The notes: a model not told the origin generated them from the letters alone. 64,000 nucleotides of DNA from Aliiroseovarius sp. PrR006 (GCF_010500215.1 NZ_JAAGOY010000010.1:46408-110407), one strand, 5' to 3'; shown: positions 26,723-35,701, numbered from the stretch's first letter. Made by a program: numbers and translations.

Positions 26723-27190
26723 ATGAAATCCATTCTTTTTTCCGGTGCGATGGCTCTGTCCTTGATGGCGGGTCACACCGCTATGGCCCAACAGGTCAAG
26801 GCCTCCGAACCTGAGAGCGTTCTGGCCTATTTTGAAGATCTGGGTGCGCCCGCGAAACTGGTTGAAGACAACGTCGGCGATCCGTCGGTCGAAGTGCGCT
26901 ATTACGGCACCAGCATGGTCGTGTTCTTCTACGGCTGCCGTAACAACACCAACTGCAACTCGCTTCAGTTCTTCGCCGCCTATACCCCGGAAAGCGAGAT
27001 TTCGCTTGAGGGTCTGAACGACTGGAACGCCGAGCAGCGCTATGGCCGTGCTTATGTGGCCGAAGACGGCCGCAAGATGCTGGAGTACGACATTTATACA
27101 GGTCAGGACGGCGTCAGCATGACCGACTTTGACGAGATCTTCGACATCTGGACCGAAGTCGTCGAAAGTTTCGAAGACTCACTGTCCTAA
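26723..27190 (+). CDS. Secreted YbjN-domain-like protein
   Basis: A 155-residue exported protein with a clear signal peptide ending at MAQ-QVKA. The mature part (VLAYFEDLGAPAKLVEDN, then a small Cys-containing YGCRNNTNCNSLQF hairpin, then LNDWNAEQRYGRAYV) looks like the YbjN/type III chaperone-like fold common in alphaproteobacterial secreted proteins of unknown role. The GGAG before ATG 26723 decides the start. A good terminator follows. Confidence 0.75.
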   Translation: MKSILFSGAMALSLMAGHTAMAQQVKASEPESVLAYFEDLGAPAKLVEDNVGDPSVEVRYYGTSMVVFFYGCRNNTNCNSLQFFAAYTPESEISLEGLNDWNAEQRYGRAYVAEDGRKMLEYDIYTGQDGVSMTDFDEIFDIWTEVVESFEDSLS

Positions 27191-27197
27191 GACGTGT

Positions 27198-27232
27198 CGC
27201 CCCCACCCTGATGGATGGGGGCGAATTTCTTA
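27198..27232 (+). terminator. Intrinsic terminator between convergent genes
   Basis: CGCCCCCA (27198-27205) pairs with TGGGGGCG (27216-27223) as a perfect 8-bp stem, followed by AATTTCTT. It ends the transcript of the YbjN-like gene and directly abuts the stop of the convergent lytic transglycosylase. Confidence 0.75.
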
Positions 27233-28411
27233 CAAAGCACTCAACAATTGTGCCGTCGGCCACGCGTCGGCGGGCAGGCCCAACCGGATCTGCTCTTGCT
27301 GAATGGCGGTGCGGGTTTTCGCGCCCAGAATACCATCGATCTTGCCCACATCATGCCCGCGCGCGGCCAGTTTCTTTTGCAGTGTTTTCATCTGCTGGCC
27401 CGTGAAGGCCGGGTCGGGATTGCCTGCATTGAAGACCGGCGCGCCTTCCAGCCGCGTGGCGAAATAAGCGGCGGTGGTGACGTAGACAAAGCTTTGGTTC
27501 CATTCGAAATAGACGCGGAAATTAGGGTAGGCGATGAAGGCCGGCCCTTTGCGCCCTTGCGGCAGGATGATCGACGCGGGCAGATTACCTGCACCCAGTT
27601 TTCCACTGCGGGGCGTCACGCCCAGTGCAGCCCAGTCAGACACGGATCTCGAGGTGTTCAGCCCGGTCTCGGCCCAATTCAAGTTTGACGGCACCGAGAC
27701 CTCTTGCAGCCACGGTTCGCCCGCGCGCCAACCCAGACCCCGCAACATATTGGCCCCGGACAACAGCGCGTCCGCAGGAGTTTTGCGCAGGTCAATCTTG
27801 CCGTCGCCATTGCCGTCCACGCCGGCCTCGATGATGTCACCGGGCAGCATCTGGACCATTCCGATTTCGCCCGCCCATGCGCCGGTCGAGGTCGCGGGGT
27901 TGAAGGCGCCGGCCTCGTGCAGTTCCAGCGCGGCGAAAACCTGCGGTTGGAACAATTCCGGGCGGCGGCAATCATGCGACAGCGTCACCAGCGAGTTCAG
28001 CGTATTGAAGTCCCCTTGGAAGGCGCCATAGTCGGTCTCGAACGCCCAGAACGCAGTCAGGACACCGCGGCTGACACCGTAGTCAGCCTCCATCCGGTCG
28101 AAGGTCGCAGCGTGCTTGGTCAACATCGCGCGGCCCCGGTCAATCCGGTTCTGACTGATCAGACGGCGCGAGAAATCGACGAAGGGACGTTGGAAAATCC
28201 CCTGCGCGCGGTCGGCCTTCAGTGTCGCCGGATCCTGCCGGACAGACGCGAAGAACTTGTTCACGCTGGATTTGGAATGGCCCTTGGCGATGGCCGCATC
28301 TTTCATCGCTTTTACGAAGCCCGAGAAGCTTCCGCCACAGGCCACGGTTTGCGCCTGTGCGGGAAGAGCCAGTGTCATGGCCATGACCGCTGCGGAAATT
28401 AGTTTTTGCAT
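27230..28411 (-). CDS. MltB-like lytic murein transglycosylase with PG-binding domain
   Basis: A 393-residue secreted enzyme. The signal peptide ends at AQAQ. The catalytic domain of glycoside hydrolase family 103 follows, with the Glu in AFWAFETDYGAFQGDF and GEIGMVQMLPGDI. A C-terminal peptidoglycan-binding repeat follows (LQKKLAARGHDVGKIDGILGAKTRTAIQ). It lacks a lipobox, unlike E. coli MltB, so it should be soluble in the periplasm. AAGG precedes the ATG. Confidence 0.92.
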   Translation of the reverse strand: MQKLISAAVMAMTLALPAQAQTVACGGSFSGFVKAMKDAAIAKGHSKSSVNKFFASVRQDPATLKADRAQGIFQRPFVDFSRRLISQNRIDRGRAMLTKHAATFDRMEADYGVSRGVLTAFWAFETDYGAFQGDFNTLNSLVTLSHDCRRPELFQPQVFAALELHEAGAFNPATSTGAWAGEIGMVQMLPGDIIEAGVDGNGDGKIDLRKTPADALLSGANMLRGLGWRAGEPWLQEVSVPSNLNWAETGLNTSRSVSDWAALGVTPRSGKLGAGNLPASIILPQGRKGPAFIAYPNFRVYFEWNQSFVYVTTAAYFATRLEGAPVFNAGNPDPAFTGQQMKTLQKKLAARGHDVGKIDGILGAKTRTAIQQEQIRLGLPADAWPTAQLLSAL

Positions 28412-28455
28412 GTGAATACCTTACTCTGCTCGGCGGGCAGATTACCGGATTCGCC

Positions 28456-29373
28456 TCACGTGACAACCGCCAGCAGGATCACGACGCCCAGCAGGACCAA
28501 CCATGCCGACCAAAGGGCATCTACGGCCTGATCGACCTCTTTCGCGCCGATGTCACGCGCGCCTTCGCCGTTCACCCAGGGGAAGTCCCGCATTTCGCCG
28601 TGATAGGCACGGGGGCCGGACAGTGCGACATTCAGAGTGCGGGCCATGGCGGCCTCAGGCCAGCCCGCATTGGGCGAGCGGTGCAAGGGTGCGTCGCGGC
28701 GGATCACCGACCACGCGGACCATTGGCGGCTGGCAAGGATCAGGATCAGCGCAGTCAAGCGGGCGGGCACCCAGTTCAGCACGTCGTCCATACGTGCAGC
28801 GAACTTGCCGAACTGTTCATAGCGTTCGTTGCGATAACCGATCATGCTGTCGGCGGTGTTCACCAGCTTGTAAATCATCAGCCCCGGCAGGCCTGCGATC
28901 AGGAACCAGAAAGCCGGCGCGACGACCCCGTCCGAGAAGTTCTCGGCCGCGCTTTCAATTGCACCGCGTGCGATGGCGTCATCCGTCATGTCCTTGGTGT
29001 CGCGCCCGACGATCATGGCGACGGCTTTGCGCCCCTCTTCCGTCGATTGTCGGAGCGTGTCGGCCACGGCCTGCACATGCTGGGCCAAGGATTTCTGCGC
29101 CAGAAGGATTGCGGCCACGACTATTTCCAGTAGCCCGCCGAAGGGCAGATGCTGGATCACTTGACCAAGTATCCCCGCCACTGCAGCCAGCACGAACACG
29201 CCCATCGCACCGTTGAAGAAGCGGTTGTCGCCTTCGTTTAGATTACGCTCTAGCCACCCGATCGCACGGCCCATCAGGACTGCCGGGTGCGGCACACGTT
29301 TCCACGCCCAATCGGGCTCGCCCATGAAGGCGTCCAAGATTAGGGCCAGAACCAGAGGTGCTGCGTAGATCAT
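28456..29373 (-). CDS. cobD: CobD/CbiB, adenosylcobinamide-phosphate synthase
   Basis: A 305-residue inner-membrane protein that attaches the aminopropanol (phosphate) arm to adenosylcobyric acid. LALILDAFMGEPDW and HPAVLMGRAIGWLE at the N-terminus, and SAAENFSDGVVAPAFWFLIAGLPGLMIYKLVNTADSM-type residues in the middle, are diagnostic. ATG 29373 overlaps the cobC stop (ATGA), so I discard an upstream ATG 39 codons earlier. It is the last gene of the DUF1636-cobC-cobD operon. Confidence 0.94.
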   Translation of the reverse strand: MIYAAPLVLALILDAFMGEPDWAWKRVPHPAVLMGRAIGWLERNLNEGDNRFFNGAMGVFVLAAVAGILGQVIQHLPFGGLLEIVVAAILLAQKSLAQHVQAVADTLRQSTEEGRKAVAMIVGRDTKDMTDDAIARGAIESAAENFSDGVVAPAFWFLIAGLPGLMIYKLVNTADSMIGYRNERYEQFGKFAARMDDVLNWVPARLTALILILASRQWSAWSVIRRDAPLHRSPNAGWPEAAMARTLNVALSGPRAYHGEMRDFPWVNGEGARDIGAKEVDQAVDALWSAWLVLLGVVILLAVVT

Positions 29374-30311
29374 AGGGCAGCCTCCAACTGCGCCCAGCGA
29401 TCCGGGTGCGGCAAGCCAAGGCGGAGCCAGCGGGTCGAATAGGGGAAGATGCGCGACCAGACCTGGCGTTCGGCCAAGCGATCCTGCCACGCTTGCGCGT
29501 CGCCTACATCGTAAAGCCTGAACAGCGTGGTGCCTCCCAGCGCCTCGGCGCCTTTGGCGGTCATCAGCGCATCCAGACGGGTGGTGTCGTCCGCCAGCCG
29601 CGCGCGTGTCGTGTGCGCCCAGTCATAATCCTCAAGTGCCTGCGCGCCCAGCTCCAGTGCCGGGCCCGAGACCTGCCACGGCCCGATCGTGTCGCGCAGT
29701 TTGGCGATCAGTGTGGGGTCTCCGATCACGAAACCCAGACGCAACCCGGCAAGGCCCCAGAACTTGCCGAAGCTTTTCAGGATCAAAACGCCGGATGTGG
29801 TCGCGGCCTTGATCAGGCTTTGATCGGGCATCACGTCACAGAAGCTTTCGTCGATCACCGTCAGCGTGCGGTCCAGATCCAGATCCGGCCAAACGCGACC
29901 ATCGGGATTGTTGGGATGCACTACGACGCGGGCGGGGGCGGCGTGATCCACGACCTCCCACCCCTGCGTGTGAAACCCGGCGGAGTGTTCGTTATAAGTC
30001 GGACCTTCGATCTGCACCTGATCGGCAGGCAGAAGCGAGGGGATGCGGGCGATCAGCGCGGATGCGCCGGGTGCGGCCAGAAACGCAGCGCCGTCGGGCA
30101 CGTTCCAAAACTTGCGTGCCGCAGCCTCGAGCCGCGCAAACGCGCCCTTGTCGGGCAGCGCGGTCCATGCATCTGCCGAGAACGCCCCCACAGGATAAGG
30201 CAGCGGATTGATGCCCGTGGACAGATCCAGCCAGCCCGTGCGCGTGCCGCCAAACCGTGCAATGGCCGCGTCCAGCCCGCCCCCGTGATCGCGTTCTTTC
30301 GCTTGGGTCAT
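29370..30311 (-). CDS. cobC: CobC, threonine-phosphate decarboxylase-like aminotransferase
   Basis: A 313-residue PLP enzyme of the fold-type I family that supplies the aminopropanol (phosphate) arm for cobalamin. Marks: DLSTGINPLPYP near the start, VVVHPNNPDGRVW, DESFCD, and the PLP lysine in ILKSFGKFWGLAGLRLGF. ATG 30311 overlaps the stop of the DUF1636 gene, and its own stop overlaps cobD, so the three are a tight operon. The 20-codon longer reading is discarded for that reason. Confidence 0.92.
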   Translation of the reverse strand: MTQAKERDHGGGLDAAIARFGGTRTGWLDLSTGINPLPYPVGAFSADAWTALPDKGAFARLEAAARKFWNVPDGAAFLAAPGASALIARIPSLLPADQVQIEGPTYNEHSAGFHTQGWEVVDHAAPARVVVHPNNPDGRVWPDLDLDRTLTVIDESFCDVMPDQSLIKAATTSGVLILKSFGKFWGLAGLRLGFVIGDPTLIAKLRDTIGPWQVSGPALELGAQALEDYDWAHTTRARLADDTTRLDALMTAKGAEALGGTTLFRLYDVGDAQAWQDRLAERQVWSRIFPYSTRWLRLGLPHPDRWAQLEAAL

Positions 30312-30679
30312 GTGTCCTCCGGCAGGGGCGCGTGGCGGGTAACAAAGTGGCCTTTTACGGCCTGCGGCCATTCGCGATAGGGCACCTGCCCGGTCTCGCT
30401 ACCGGCATGGGCCACGGCGTAGTCGACGATACCTTGGGCAGCGTCCTCGGACACCTCGAACCGGCCCAGCGTGTAGCACAGCTTACCATTCGCCTGGATC
30501 GCCACGTTACAGCTGTTGTCGCAGCCCATCAGGCAAGACACGCGGCGGGTTCGGACGGGCGTGCCATCGGCCTGTGCCTCGATTAGCGCAGCCAAGGCTT
30601 CGCCGTCGGTCTTCTCCATCCCGCGTTCGGCCCAATCGGCGTGTTTGCAAGTGTCACAGATGGTGATCCAGGTTGTCAT
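30308..30679 (-). CDS. DUF1636 metal-binding protein of the cobalamin operon
   Basis: A 123-residue protein with five cysteines (C8, C11, C49, C53, C57) laid out like a thioredoxin-fold iron-sulfur ferredoxin: ICDTCKHA and SCLMGCDNSCNVAI. This fits DUF1636, a family often found beside cobalamin genes and suspected in metal or redox handling, though its role is not proven. AAGGAG precedes the ATG. It leads the operon and its stop overlaps cobC (ATGA). No B12 riboswitch is visible upstream of it. Confidence 0.85.
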   Translation of the reverse strand: MTTWITICDTCKHADWAERGMEKTDGEALAALIEAQADGTPVRTRRVSCLMGCDNSCNVAIQANGKLCYTLGRFEVSEDAAQGIVDYAVAHAGSETGQVPYREWPQAVKGHFVTRHAPLPEDT

Positions 30680-30838
30680 GGCGCGCGCTCCTTCACTGTT
30701 GGGGATGGTTCAAACGGAAAACGCGCCGAAAGACAACGCAAATTGCGGCGAAGTGGCCCGGTTGGGCGACACCGAGGCAGCAACGGCAAGATTGGCATGT
30801 GATGCGGAACGTGCCATACCGCAGCGGCGGAGATTATT

Positions 30839-31246
30839 ATGCAAATACTCATTGTTGAAGAAAACCCTGATCTGGCCCGGATTTGGTCGGCGCATCTGAC
30901 GCGTCAGGGGATGAACGTATCACATGCCCAGTCGAAATCCGAAGCGCATGCGCTGGTCACCGAACGCGCGTTTGACGTGGTCATTCTGGACGCCGACATT
31001 GACGGCGGACGGCCGATTGCACTGGCAGATTTCATCTCGTATCGCCTGCCTAAGGCGCGGGTGATTTTCGTGACCAACACCAGCTTCTTCTCGGATGGGT
31101 CGATCTTCGCATTGGCGTCAAATGCCCATGCCTGTGTTTCTACGGATGCGGACCCATCTGACATTGTCAGCCTGGTCGACTACCACGCCCGCGCCGCGCG
31201 CCAGCAGGTAGGCTCCTCGGGGCCATCGGGCCCCTCGAACGGATAA
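30839..31246 (+). CDS. Stand-alone receiver-domain protein lacking the conserved lysine
   Basis: A 135-residue CheY-like protein without an output domain. The acidic pair E7/E8 (ILIVEENPDL) and the likely phosphate-accepting Asp 51 (VVILDADIDGG) are present, as is the Ser/Thr position in FVTNTS. The usual lysine before the last strand is replaced (ACVSTDAD), so its activation mechanism must differ or it may be a pseudo-receiver. CGGAG precedes the ATG. No kinase gene is adjacent; a hybrid kinase lies at 38 kb. Confidence 0.82.
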   Translation: MQILIVEENPDLARIWSAHLTRQGMNVSHAQSKSEAHALVTERAFDVVILDADIDGGRPIALADFISYRLPKARVIFVTNTSFFSDGSIFALASNAHACVSTDADPSDIVSLVDYHARAARQQVGSSGPSGPSNG

Positions 31247-31301
31247 CACGCGCCCTCAGGTTTCGGCTTTCGTTTCCGGACAAACGCACTAAGGTCGCGG
31301 C

Positions 31302-31931
31302 ATGACACAGAATACCCCCGTCTCCGCCGTGGTTTTTGACATCGGCAACGTCCTGATCCGTTGGCAGCCGGAAGAGCTGTATGACCAATGGATCGGCAGA
31401 GTGCGCCGGGAAGAGATGTTCGCCGCCGTCGACTTGCATTTCATGAACGAACTGGTCGACCGGGGAGGCGATTTTCGGCAGGTGATTTATGACACCGCCG
31501 ACAAATACCCGACCTATGCGGAAGAAATCCGTTGGTGGCATGATCGCTGGCTCGATCTGGCCAGCCCTGCGATTGATCTGTCGGTTGCGACCCTGCGTGC
31601 CTTGAAAACCCGGGGCGTGCCGGTCTTTGCCCTATCGAACTTCGGCATCGGCACGTTCGAGGTTGGGGAAGCCGCTTATGATTTCCTGTCCGAATTCGAC
31701 CGGAGATACATCTCGGGCCATATGGGCGCGACCAAACCCAGCGCACAGATCTATCAGATGCTGGAAGACGATTGCGGCCACGCACCCGGTGGCCTTCTAT
31801 TCACCGATGACCGCGCCGAGAATATCGACGCCGCCGCCCAGCGCGGCTGGCAAACGCATCATTTCACCACGCCCCGCGCTTGGGCCGACACCCTCATCGC
31901 CCGCGACTTGATAAAGGAGAGCGACCTGTGA
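31302..31931 (+). CDS. HAD-superfamily hydrolase (subfamily IA)
   Basis: A 209-residue phosphatase-like protein. VVFDIGNVLIRW holds the nucleophile Asp 13; SNFGIG is motif II; KPSAQIYQ has the motif III lysine; LFTDDRAENIDAA is motif IV. The FDIGNV form is shared with sugar-phosphate phosphatases such as YihX. The TGA overlaps the GTG of the cyclodeaminase-like gene (GTGA), so it leads a three-gene coupled operon with a cyclodeaminase-like enzyme and a dioxygenase. Confidence 0.88.
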   Translation: MTQNTPVSAVVFDIGNVLIRWQPEELYDQWIGRVRREEMFAAVDLHFMNELVDRGGDFRQVIYDTADKYPTYAEEIRWWHDRWLDLASPAIDLSVATLRALKTRGVPVFALSNFGIGTFEVGEAAYDFLSEFDRRYISGHMGATKPSAQIYQMLEDDCGHAPGGLLFTDDRAENIDAAAQRGWQTHHFTTPRAWADTLIARDLIKESDL

Positions 31932-32842
31932 CCCCCGAATTGATCCCGTTTGAGGCTGACAATCTTCTCAGCTGGCAAAGTCTGGCTGACGCATTCCTTG
32001 AGGACCACGCAAAACCGAAAGCCGAGATCGGCGACACGTTCCTCTATCGTGGCGAGGACACGATGCTGACCCGCTCGGCTTGGATCGACGGGTTAGGGAT
32101 CGCCGTGAAGACCGCCAACATCATGCCCGGCAATCCGGGACGCGGCGAGCCGATGATCCACGGCGCGGTGAACCTGTATGACGATACCACTGGGCTGCTT
32201 GAAGCCATCGTGGATTTCCACCTTGTCACCAAGTGGAAAACCGCAGGTGACAGCGCACTTGGTGCGCGGCTTCTGGCGCGGCCTGACAGTAAGGTGGTGC
32301 TGATCGTCGGCGCGGGCACGGTCGGGCGCAACCTGCGCATGGCGTATGAAGCAATGTTCCCCGAGGCCCATTTCCTAATCTGGAACCGCAGCCCGGAAGG
32401 CGCGGCTAGGTTTGCGGACGATTTCGACAAAACCGAAACGGTTACCTCACTGGAAGAGGGCTTTGCGCAGGCGGACATCATCACCTCGGCGACCATGACG
32501 ACCGAGCCGGTGATCAAGGGCGAGTGGTTGCGTCCCGGCCAGCATCTGGACCTGATCGGCGCCTATCGCCCCGACATGCGCGAGGCTGACGACACCGCCC
32601 TGAACCGCGCCCGCCTATTCATGGACAGCCGCGACACGGTGCTGGATCACATTGGCGAATTCAAAGACCCTCTGGCCCGTGGGGTGATCAGCCGCGACGA
32701 TGTGGTGGGTGATCTTTACGACCACAAGGATGGCGTTTTTGAACGCGCGCCCGAGGATATCACGCTCTACAAAAACGGCGGCGGCGCGCATCTGGACCTG
32801 ATGACCAGCCGCTACATCCTGAACGCTTGGAGGAACAGATGA
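31928..32842 (+). CDS. Ornithine cyclodeaminase/mu-crystallin family protein
   Basis: A 304-residue NAD(P)-binding enzyme. The family marks are GIAVKTANIMPGNP, the dinucleotide loop VLIVGAGTVGRNLR, and ITSATMTTEPVIKG, then HLDLIGAYRPDMRE. Members act as ornithine cyclodeaminase, ketimine reductase or N-carboxyalkyl amino acid enzymes, so the reaction is open. The start is GTG 31928, overlapping the HAD stop, with AAGGAG eight bases before it. Its TGA overlaps the next ATG. Confidence 0.88.
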   Translation: MTPELIPFEADNLLSWQSLADAFLEDHAKPKAEIGDTFLYRGEDTMLTRSAWIDGLGIAVKTANIMPGNPGRGEPMIHGAVNLYDDTTGLLEAIVDFHLVTKWKTAGDSALGARLLARPDSKVVLIVGAGTVGRNLRMAYEAMFPEAHFLIWNRSPEGAARFADDFDKTETVTSLEEGFAQADIITSATMTTEPVIKGEWLRPGQHLDLIGAYRPDMREADDTALNRARLFMDSRDTVLDHIGEFKDPLARGVISRDDVVGDLYDHKDGVFERAPEDITLYKNGGGAHLDLMTSRYILNAWRNR

Positions 32843-33627
32843 TCACGAAGCAGCATATCGAGGATTTCCAGCGCGACGGTGTGGTCGTGATCCGTGGCGC
32901 GTTCACCGACTGGATCGACACGATGATCGCGGGGGTGGATCGCAACATGGCCGAACCGTCGCAATACGCATCCGAGAACGCCGTGACCGAAGGCCGCTTC
33001 TTCGACGATTACGTCAACTGGACCCGTATCCCGGAATATGAACGCATCGTGCGCGACAGCCCGGCAGCCCAGATCGCCGCCGAGGTCATGCAAAGCGACA
33101 CCGCGCAGTTCTTCCATGATCACGTGCTGGTCAAGGAACCCGGCACGCCCAAGCCCACCCCGTGGCATCAAGATGGCCCCTATTACTTTGTCGAGGGCGA
33201 GCAAACCGCCAGCTTCTGGATCCCGCTGGACCCGGTCCGCGAGAACTCGCTGCGGTTCATCGCGGGCAGTCACAAATGGGACCGTATGGTCCGCCCGGTC
33301 AGCTGGGCTGATGACAGCGACTTTTATGAGGGTGATCAGGAATGGACCCCAGTGCCCGATCCGGATGCCAACCCCGACGACATGAAAGTGTTGGAGTGGG
33401 AGATGGACCCCGGCGACGCGGTTATCTTCGACTTCCGCACCGCACACGGCGCACGCGGCAACCAATCTGCCAACCGCCGCCGCGCGCTCAGCCTGCGCTG
33501 GATGGGCGATGACGCACGATATGTGGAACGTCCTGGCCGCACCTCTCCGCCCTTCCCGGGGCACGAGATGACACAAGGCCAGAAACTGCGCGAGGACTGG
33601 TTCCCGGTGATCTGGCCTGCGGGCTGA
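32839..33627 (+). CDS. Phytanoyl-CoA dioxygenase (PhyH) family protein
   Basis: A 262-residue Fe(II)/2-oxoglutarate dioxygenase. The iron ligands His 110 and Asp 112 are in TPWHQDGPYY; the distal His is in FDFRTAHGARGNQ. It likely hydroxylates a small metabolite. GGAGGAACAG precedes the ATG, which overlaps the cyclodeaminase stop. A strong terminator ends the operon. The combination with a cyclodeaminase-like enzyme and a phosphatase suggests modification of an amino-acid-like compound, which is only an inference. Confidence 0.88.
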   Translation: MITKQHIEDFQRDGVVVIRGAFTDWIDTMIAGVDRNMAEPSQYASENAVTEGRFFDDYVNWTRIPEYERIVRDSPAAQIAAEVMQSDTAQFFHDHVLVKEPGTPKPTPWHQDGPYYFVEGEQTASFWIPLDPVRENSLRFIAGSHKWDRMVRPVSWADDSDFYEGDQEWTPVPDPDANPDDMKVLEWEMDPGDAVIFDFRTAHGARGNQSANRRRALSLRWMGDDARYVERPGRTSPPFPGHEMTQGQKLREDWFPVIWPAG

Positions 33628-33642
33628 TCCCAGAAAAAACAA

Positions 33643-33675
33643 ACCCCCGGAAGCGGCGCTTACGGGGGTCGTTTT
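33643..33675. terminator. Bidirectional terminator between PhyH gene and rpsU
   Basis: ACCCCCG and CGGGGGT form a 7-bp stem around a nested AAGC/GCTT stem (33643-33669). On the plus strand CGTTTTG follows; on the minus strand the flank reads TTTGTTTTTTCTG, so it serves both the dioxygenase operon and rpsU. Confidence 0.85.
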
Positions 33676-33717
33676 GACGGACAGTTGACAACCTGCCCAT
33701 CGAACACTGTTCAGATC

Positions 33718-33924
33718 TTAGAGAAGACCTTCACGCTGTGCTTTCTTACGAGCCAGCTTACGCTGACGGCGAATCGCTTCTGCCTTCTCGCGCGCTTTTT
33801 TCTCGGAGGGCTTCTCGAAATGTTGCTTGAGCTTCATCTCACGGAAGACACCTTCACGCTGAAGTTTTTTCTTCAGCGCACGAAGCGCTTGATCGACGTT
33901 GTTATCACGAACCGAAACCTGCAT
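33718..33924 (-). CDS. rpsU: Ribosomal protein bS21
   Basis: A 68-residue, highly basic protein beginning [20 protein letters not shown] and ending in the arginine/lysine-rich helix typical of bS21 of the small ribosomal subunit. bS21 sits near the anti-Shine-Dalgarno region of 16S rRNA and helps initiation. It is a single gene here, divergent from COQ9 and ended by a bidirectional terminator. Confidence 0.97.
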   Translation of the reverse strand: MQVSVRDNNVDQALRALKKKLQREGVFREMKLKQHFEKPSEKKAREKAEAIRRQRKLARKKAQREGLL

Positions 33925-34035
33925 GTGGTTGTCACCACCTTTCTAAGTTAGAGTTTGCAAAAAGTTGCAGGAAGCTGGCTTCTAGCAGCGACGAAGTCTC
34001 TTGTCCAGTTCGCCCTCAAATGCGAGGAAATAACT

Positions 34036-34719
34036 ATGATTGAAAAAGATAAATTACTTGAGGCGGCCCTGAACCACGTCCCGTTCGACGGGTGGTCGGA
34101 CGCAACCCTTCTGGCCGCCGCCGAAGATTGCGACCTGACTGAAACAGATGCGCGCGCGATGTATCCGCGCGGAGCCGTGGATCTGGCGCTGGCCTATCAC
34201 CGAGCGGGTGACGCCAAGATGGTCGACCGGCTGACCGCTGCAGACCTGTCCGAGATGCGCTTTCGCGACAAGATCGCGGCGGGTGTGCGGTTTCGGCTTG
34301 AGGTTGCGGACAAGGAACTGGTCCGCAAAGGCATGACCTTCTTCTCGATGCCGCAGAACGCCAGCGACGGGGCGGCAGCTCTGTGGCAGACCTGTGGACT
34401 GATTTGGGAGACATTGGGCGACAGCTCGACCGATCTGAACTGGTACACCAAACGCGCGACGCTGTCGGCGGTCTATTCGTCGGTCGTGCTGTTCTGGCTG
34501 GGCGATGAAAGCGAAGGGGACGAGGCCACATGGGCCTTCCTTGATCGCCGCATCGACGACGTGATGCAGATCGAAAAGATCAAAGGACAGGCTCGTGGCT
34601 CGGCACTGTACAAGGCGTTCATGTCAGGACCGGGCAAGATCTTGGACACGATCAAAGCCCCCGGCACCCCGAACCCGAACTACCCCGGCCGCTGGCACCT
34701 AGACGAGGACGACAAATGA
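34036..34719 (+). CDS. COQ9-family ubiquinone biosynthesis protein
   Basis: A 227-residue protein of the COQ9 family, a lipid-binding TetR-like fold that supports ubiquinone hydroxylation. HVPFDGWSDATLLAAAEDC at the start and WYTKRATLSAVYSSVVLFWLGD in the C-terminal half are diagnostic. ATG 34036 with GAGGAA upstream is preferred over a start 27 codons earlier, which falls in the promoter region facing rpsU. The stop overlaps a quinone oxidoreductase gene (ATGA). Confidence 0.92.
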   Translation: MIEKDKLLEAALNHVPFDGWSDATLLAAAEDCDLTETDARAMYPRGAVDLALAYHRAGDAKMVDRLTAADLSEMRFRDKIAAGVRFRLEVADKELVRKGMTFFSMPQNASDGAAALWQTCGLIWETLGDSSTDLNWYTKRATLSAVYSSVVLFWLGDESEGDEATWAFLDRRIDDVMQIEKIKGQARGSALYKAFMSGPGKILDTIKAPGTPNPNYPGRWHLDEDDK

Positions 34720-35699
34720 CCAACACCATGCGCGCAATCCAGATCACCGAGCCCGGTGGTCCGGAAGTCCTGCAACTGTGCGAAGAACCCATCCCAACCC
34801 CGCGCCCCGGCGAGATCCTGATAAAGGTGGCCTTCGCAGGTGTGAACCGTCCCGATGCGTTGCAACGCGCGGGCAGCTATGCGCCTCCCCCGACCGCCAG
34901 CCCCCTGCCCGGCCTTGAGGCTTCGGGCGAAGTTGTGGCGCTTGGCGACGGCGTGACACAGTGGGCCGTGGGCGACAAGGTCTGTGCCCTTCTACCCGGT
35001 GGCGGCTATGCAGAATACGTGACGACCCCGGCGGCCCACGCGCTGCGTATCCCTGAAGGTATGGGCATGAAGGAAGCCGCCTGCTTGCCCGAAACCTTCT
35101 TCACCGTCTGGTCCAACGTCTTCATGCGGGGCGGCCTGCAAGCGGGCGAGCGGTTCTTGGTGCACGGCGGCAGCTCGGGCATCGGCACGACGGCAATCCA
35201 GCTGGCCAACGCTTTTGGCGCCCGCGTGTTCACCACCGCAGGCTCGGACGAGAAATGCGCCGTCTGCACCGATCTGGGGGCCGAACGGGCGATCAACTAC
35301 AAAGACGAAGACTTCGTCGAGGCGCTGAAGCCCGAGGGCGGTACGAACCTGATCCTCGACATGGTGGGCGGAAGCTATATCGCCCGCAACATCAAATGTT
35401 TGGCAGTCGAAGGCCGCATGGTTCACATCGCCTTTCTGTCCGGCCCCAAGGCCGAGATCAACTTTGCGATGATCATGGCCAAACGCTTGACCGTCACCGG
35501 ATCCACCCTGCGCCCGCAATCCGATCTGGCCAAAGCCCGTATCGCCGAGGAGTTGGCCGAGAAGGTCTGGCCGCTGCTGGATGCAGGTCGCATCGCCCCC
35601 GTCATGGATCAGGTCTTCGCGCTGGAAGACGCCCACAAGGCCCATGCGCGAATGGAAACCAGCCAGCATATCGGCAAGATTGTGTTGGAGATTACCTAG
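34716..35699 (+). CDS. NAD(P)H:quinone oxidoreductase (medium-chain family)
   Basis: A 327-residue zinc-free member of the medium-chain dehydrogenase family, similar to the PIG3/QOR type. Marks are MRAIQITEPGGPEVL, AGVNRPDALQRAG, and the NADPH loop VHGGSSGIGTTAIQLA. It follows COQ9 with an ATGA overlap, so a role with quinones is plausible. A second ATG four codons in could also start translation. Confidence 0.9.
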   Translation: MTNTMRAIQITEPGGPEVLQLCEEPIPTPRPGEILIKVAFAGVNRPDALQRAGSYAPPPTASPLPGLEASGEVVALGDGVTQWAVGDKVCALLPGGGYAEYVTTPAAHALRIPEGMGMKEAACLPETFFTVWSNVFMRGGLQAGERFLVHGGSSGIGTTAIQLANAFGARVFTTAGSDEKCAVCTDLGAERAINYKDEDFVEALKPEGGTNLILDMVGGSYIARNIKCLAVEGRMVHIAFLSGPKAEINFAMIMAKRLTVTGSTLRPQSDLAKARIAEELAEKVWPLLDAGRIAPVMDQVFALEDAHKAHARMETSQHIGKIVLEIT

Positions 35700-35701
35700 C
35701 G

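Noticed and set aside
31218..31240. GGGGCC-ATC-GGGCCCC as a terminator of the receiver gene
   Set aside because: It lies inside the coding sequence and lacks a T-run after it.
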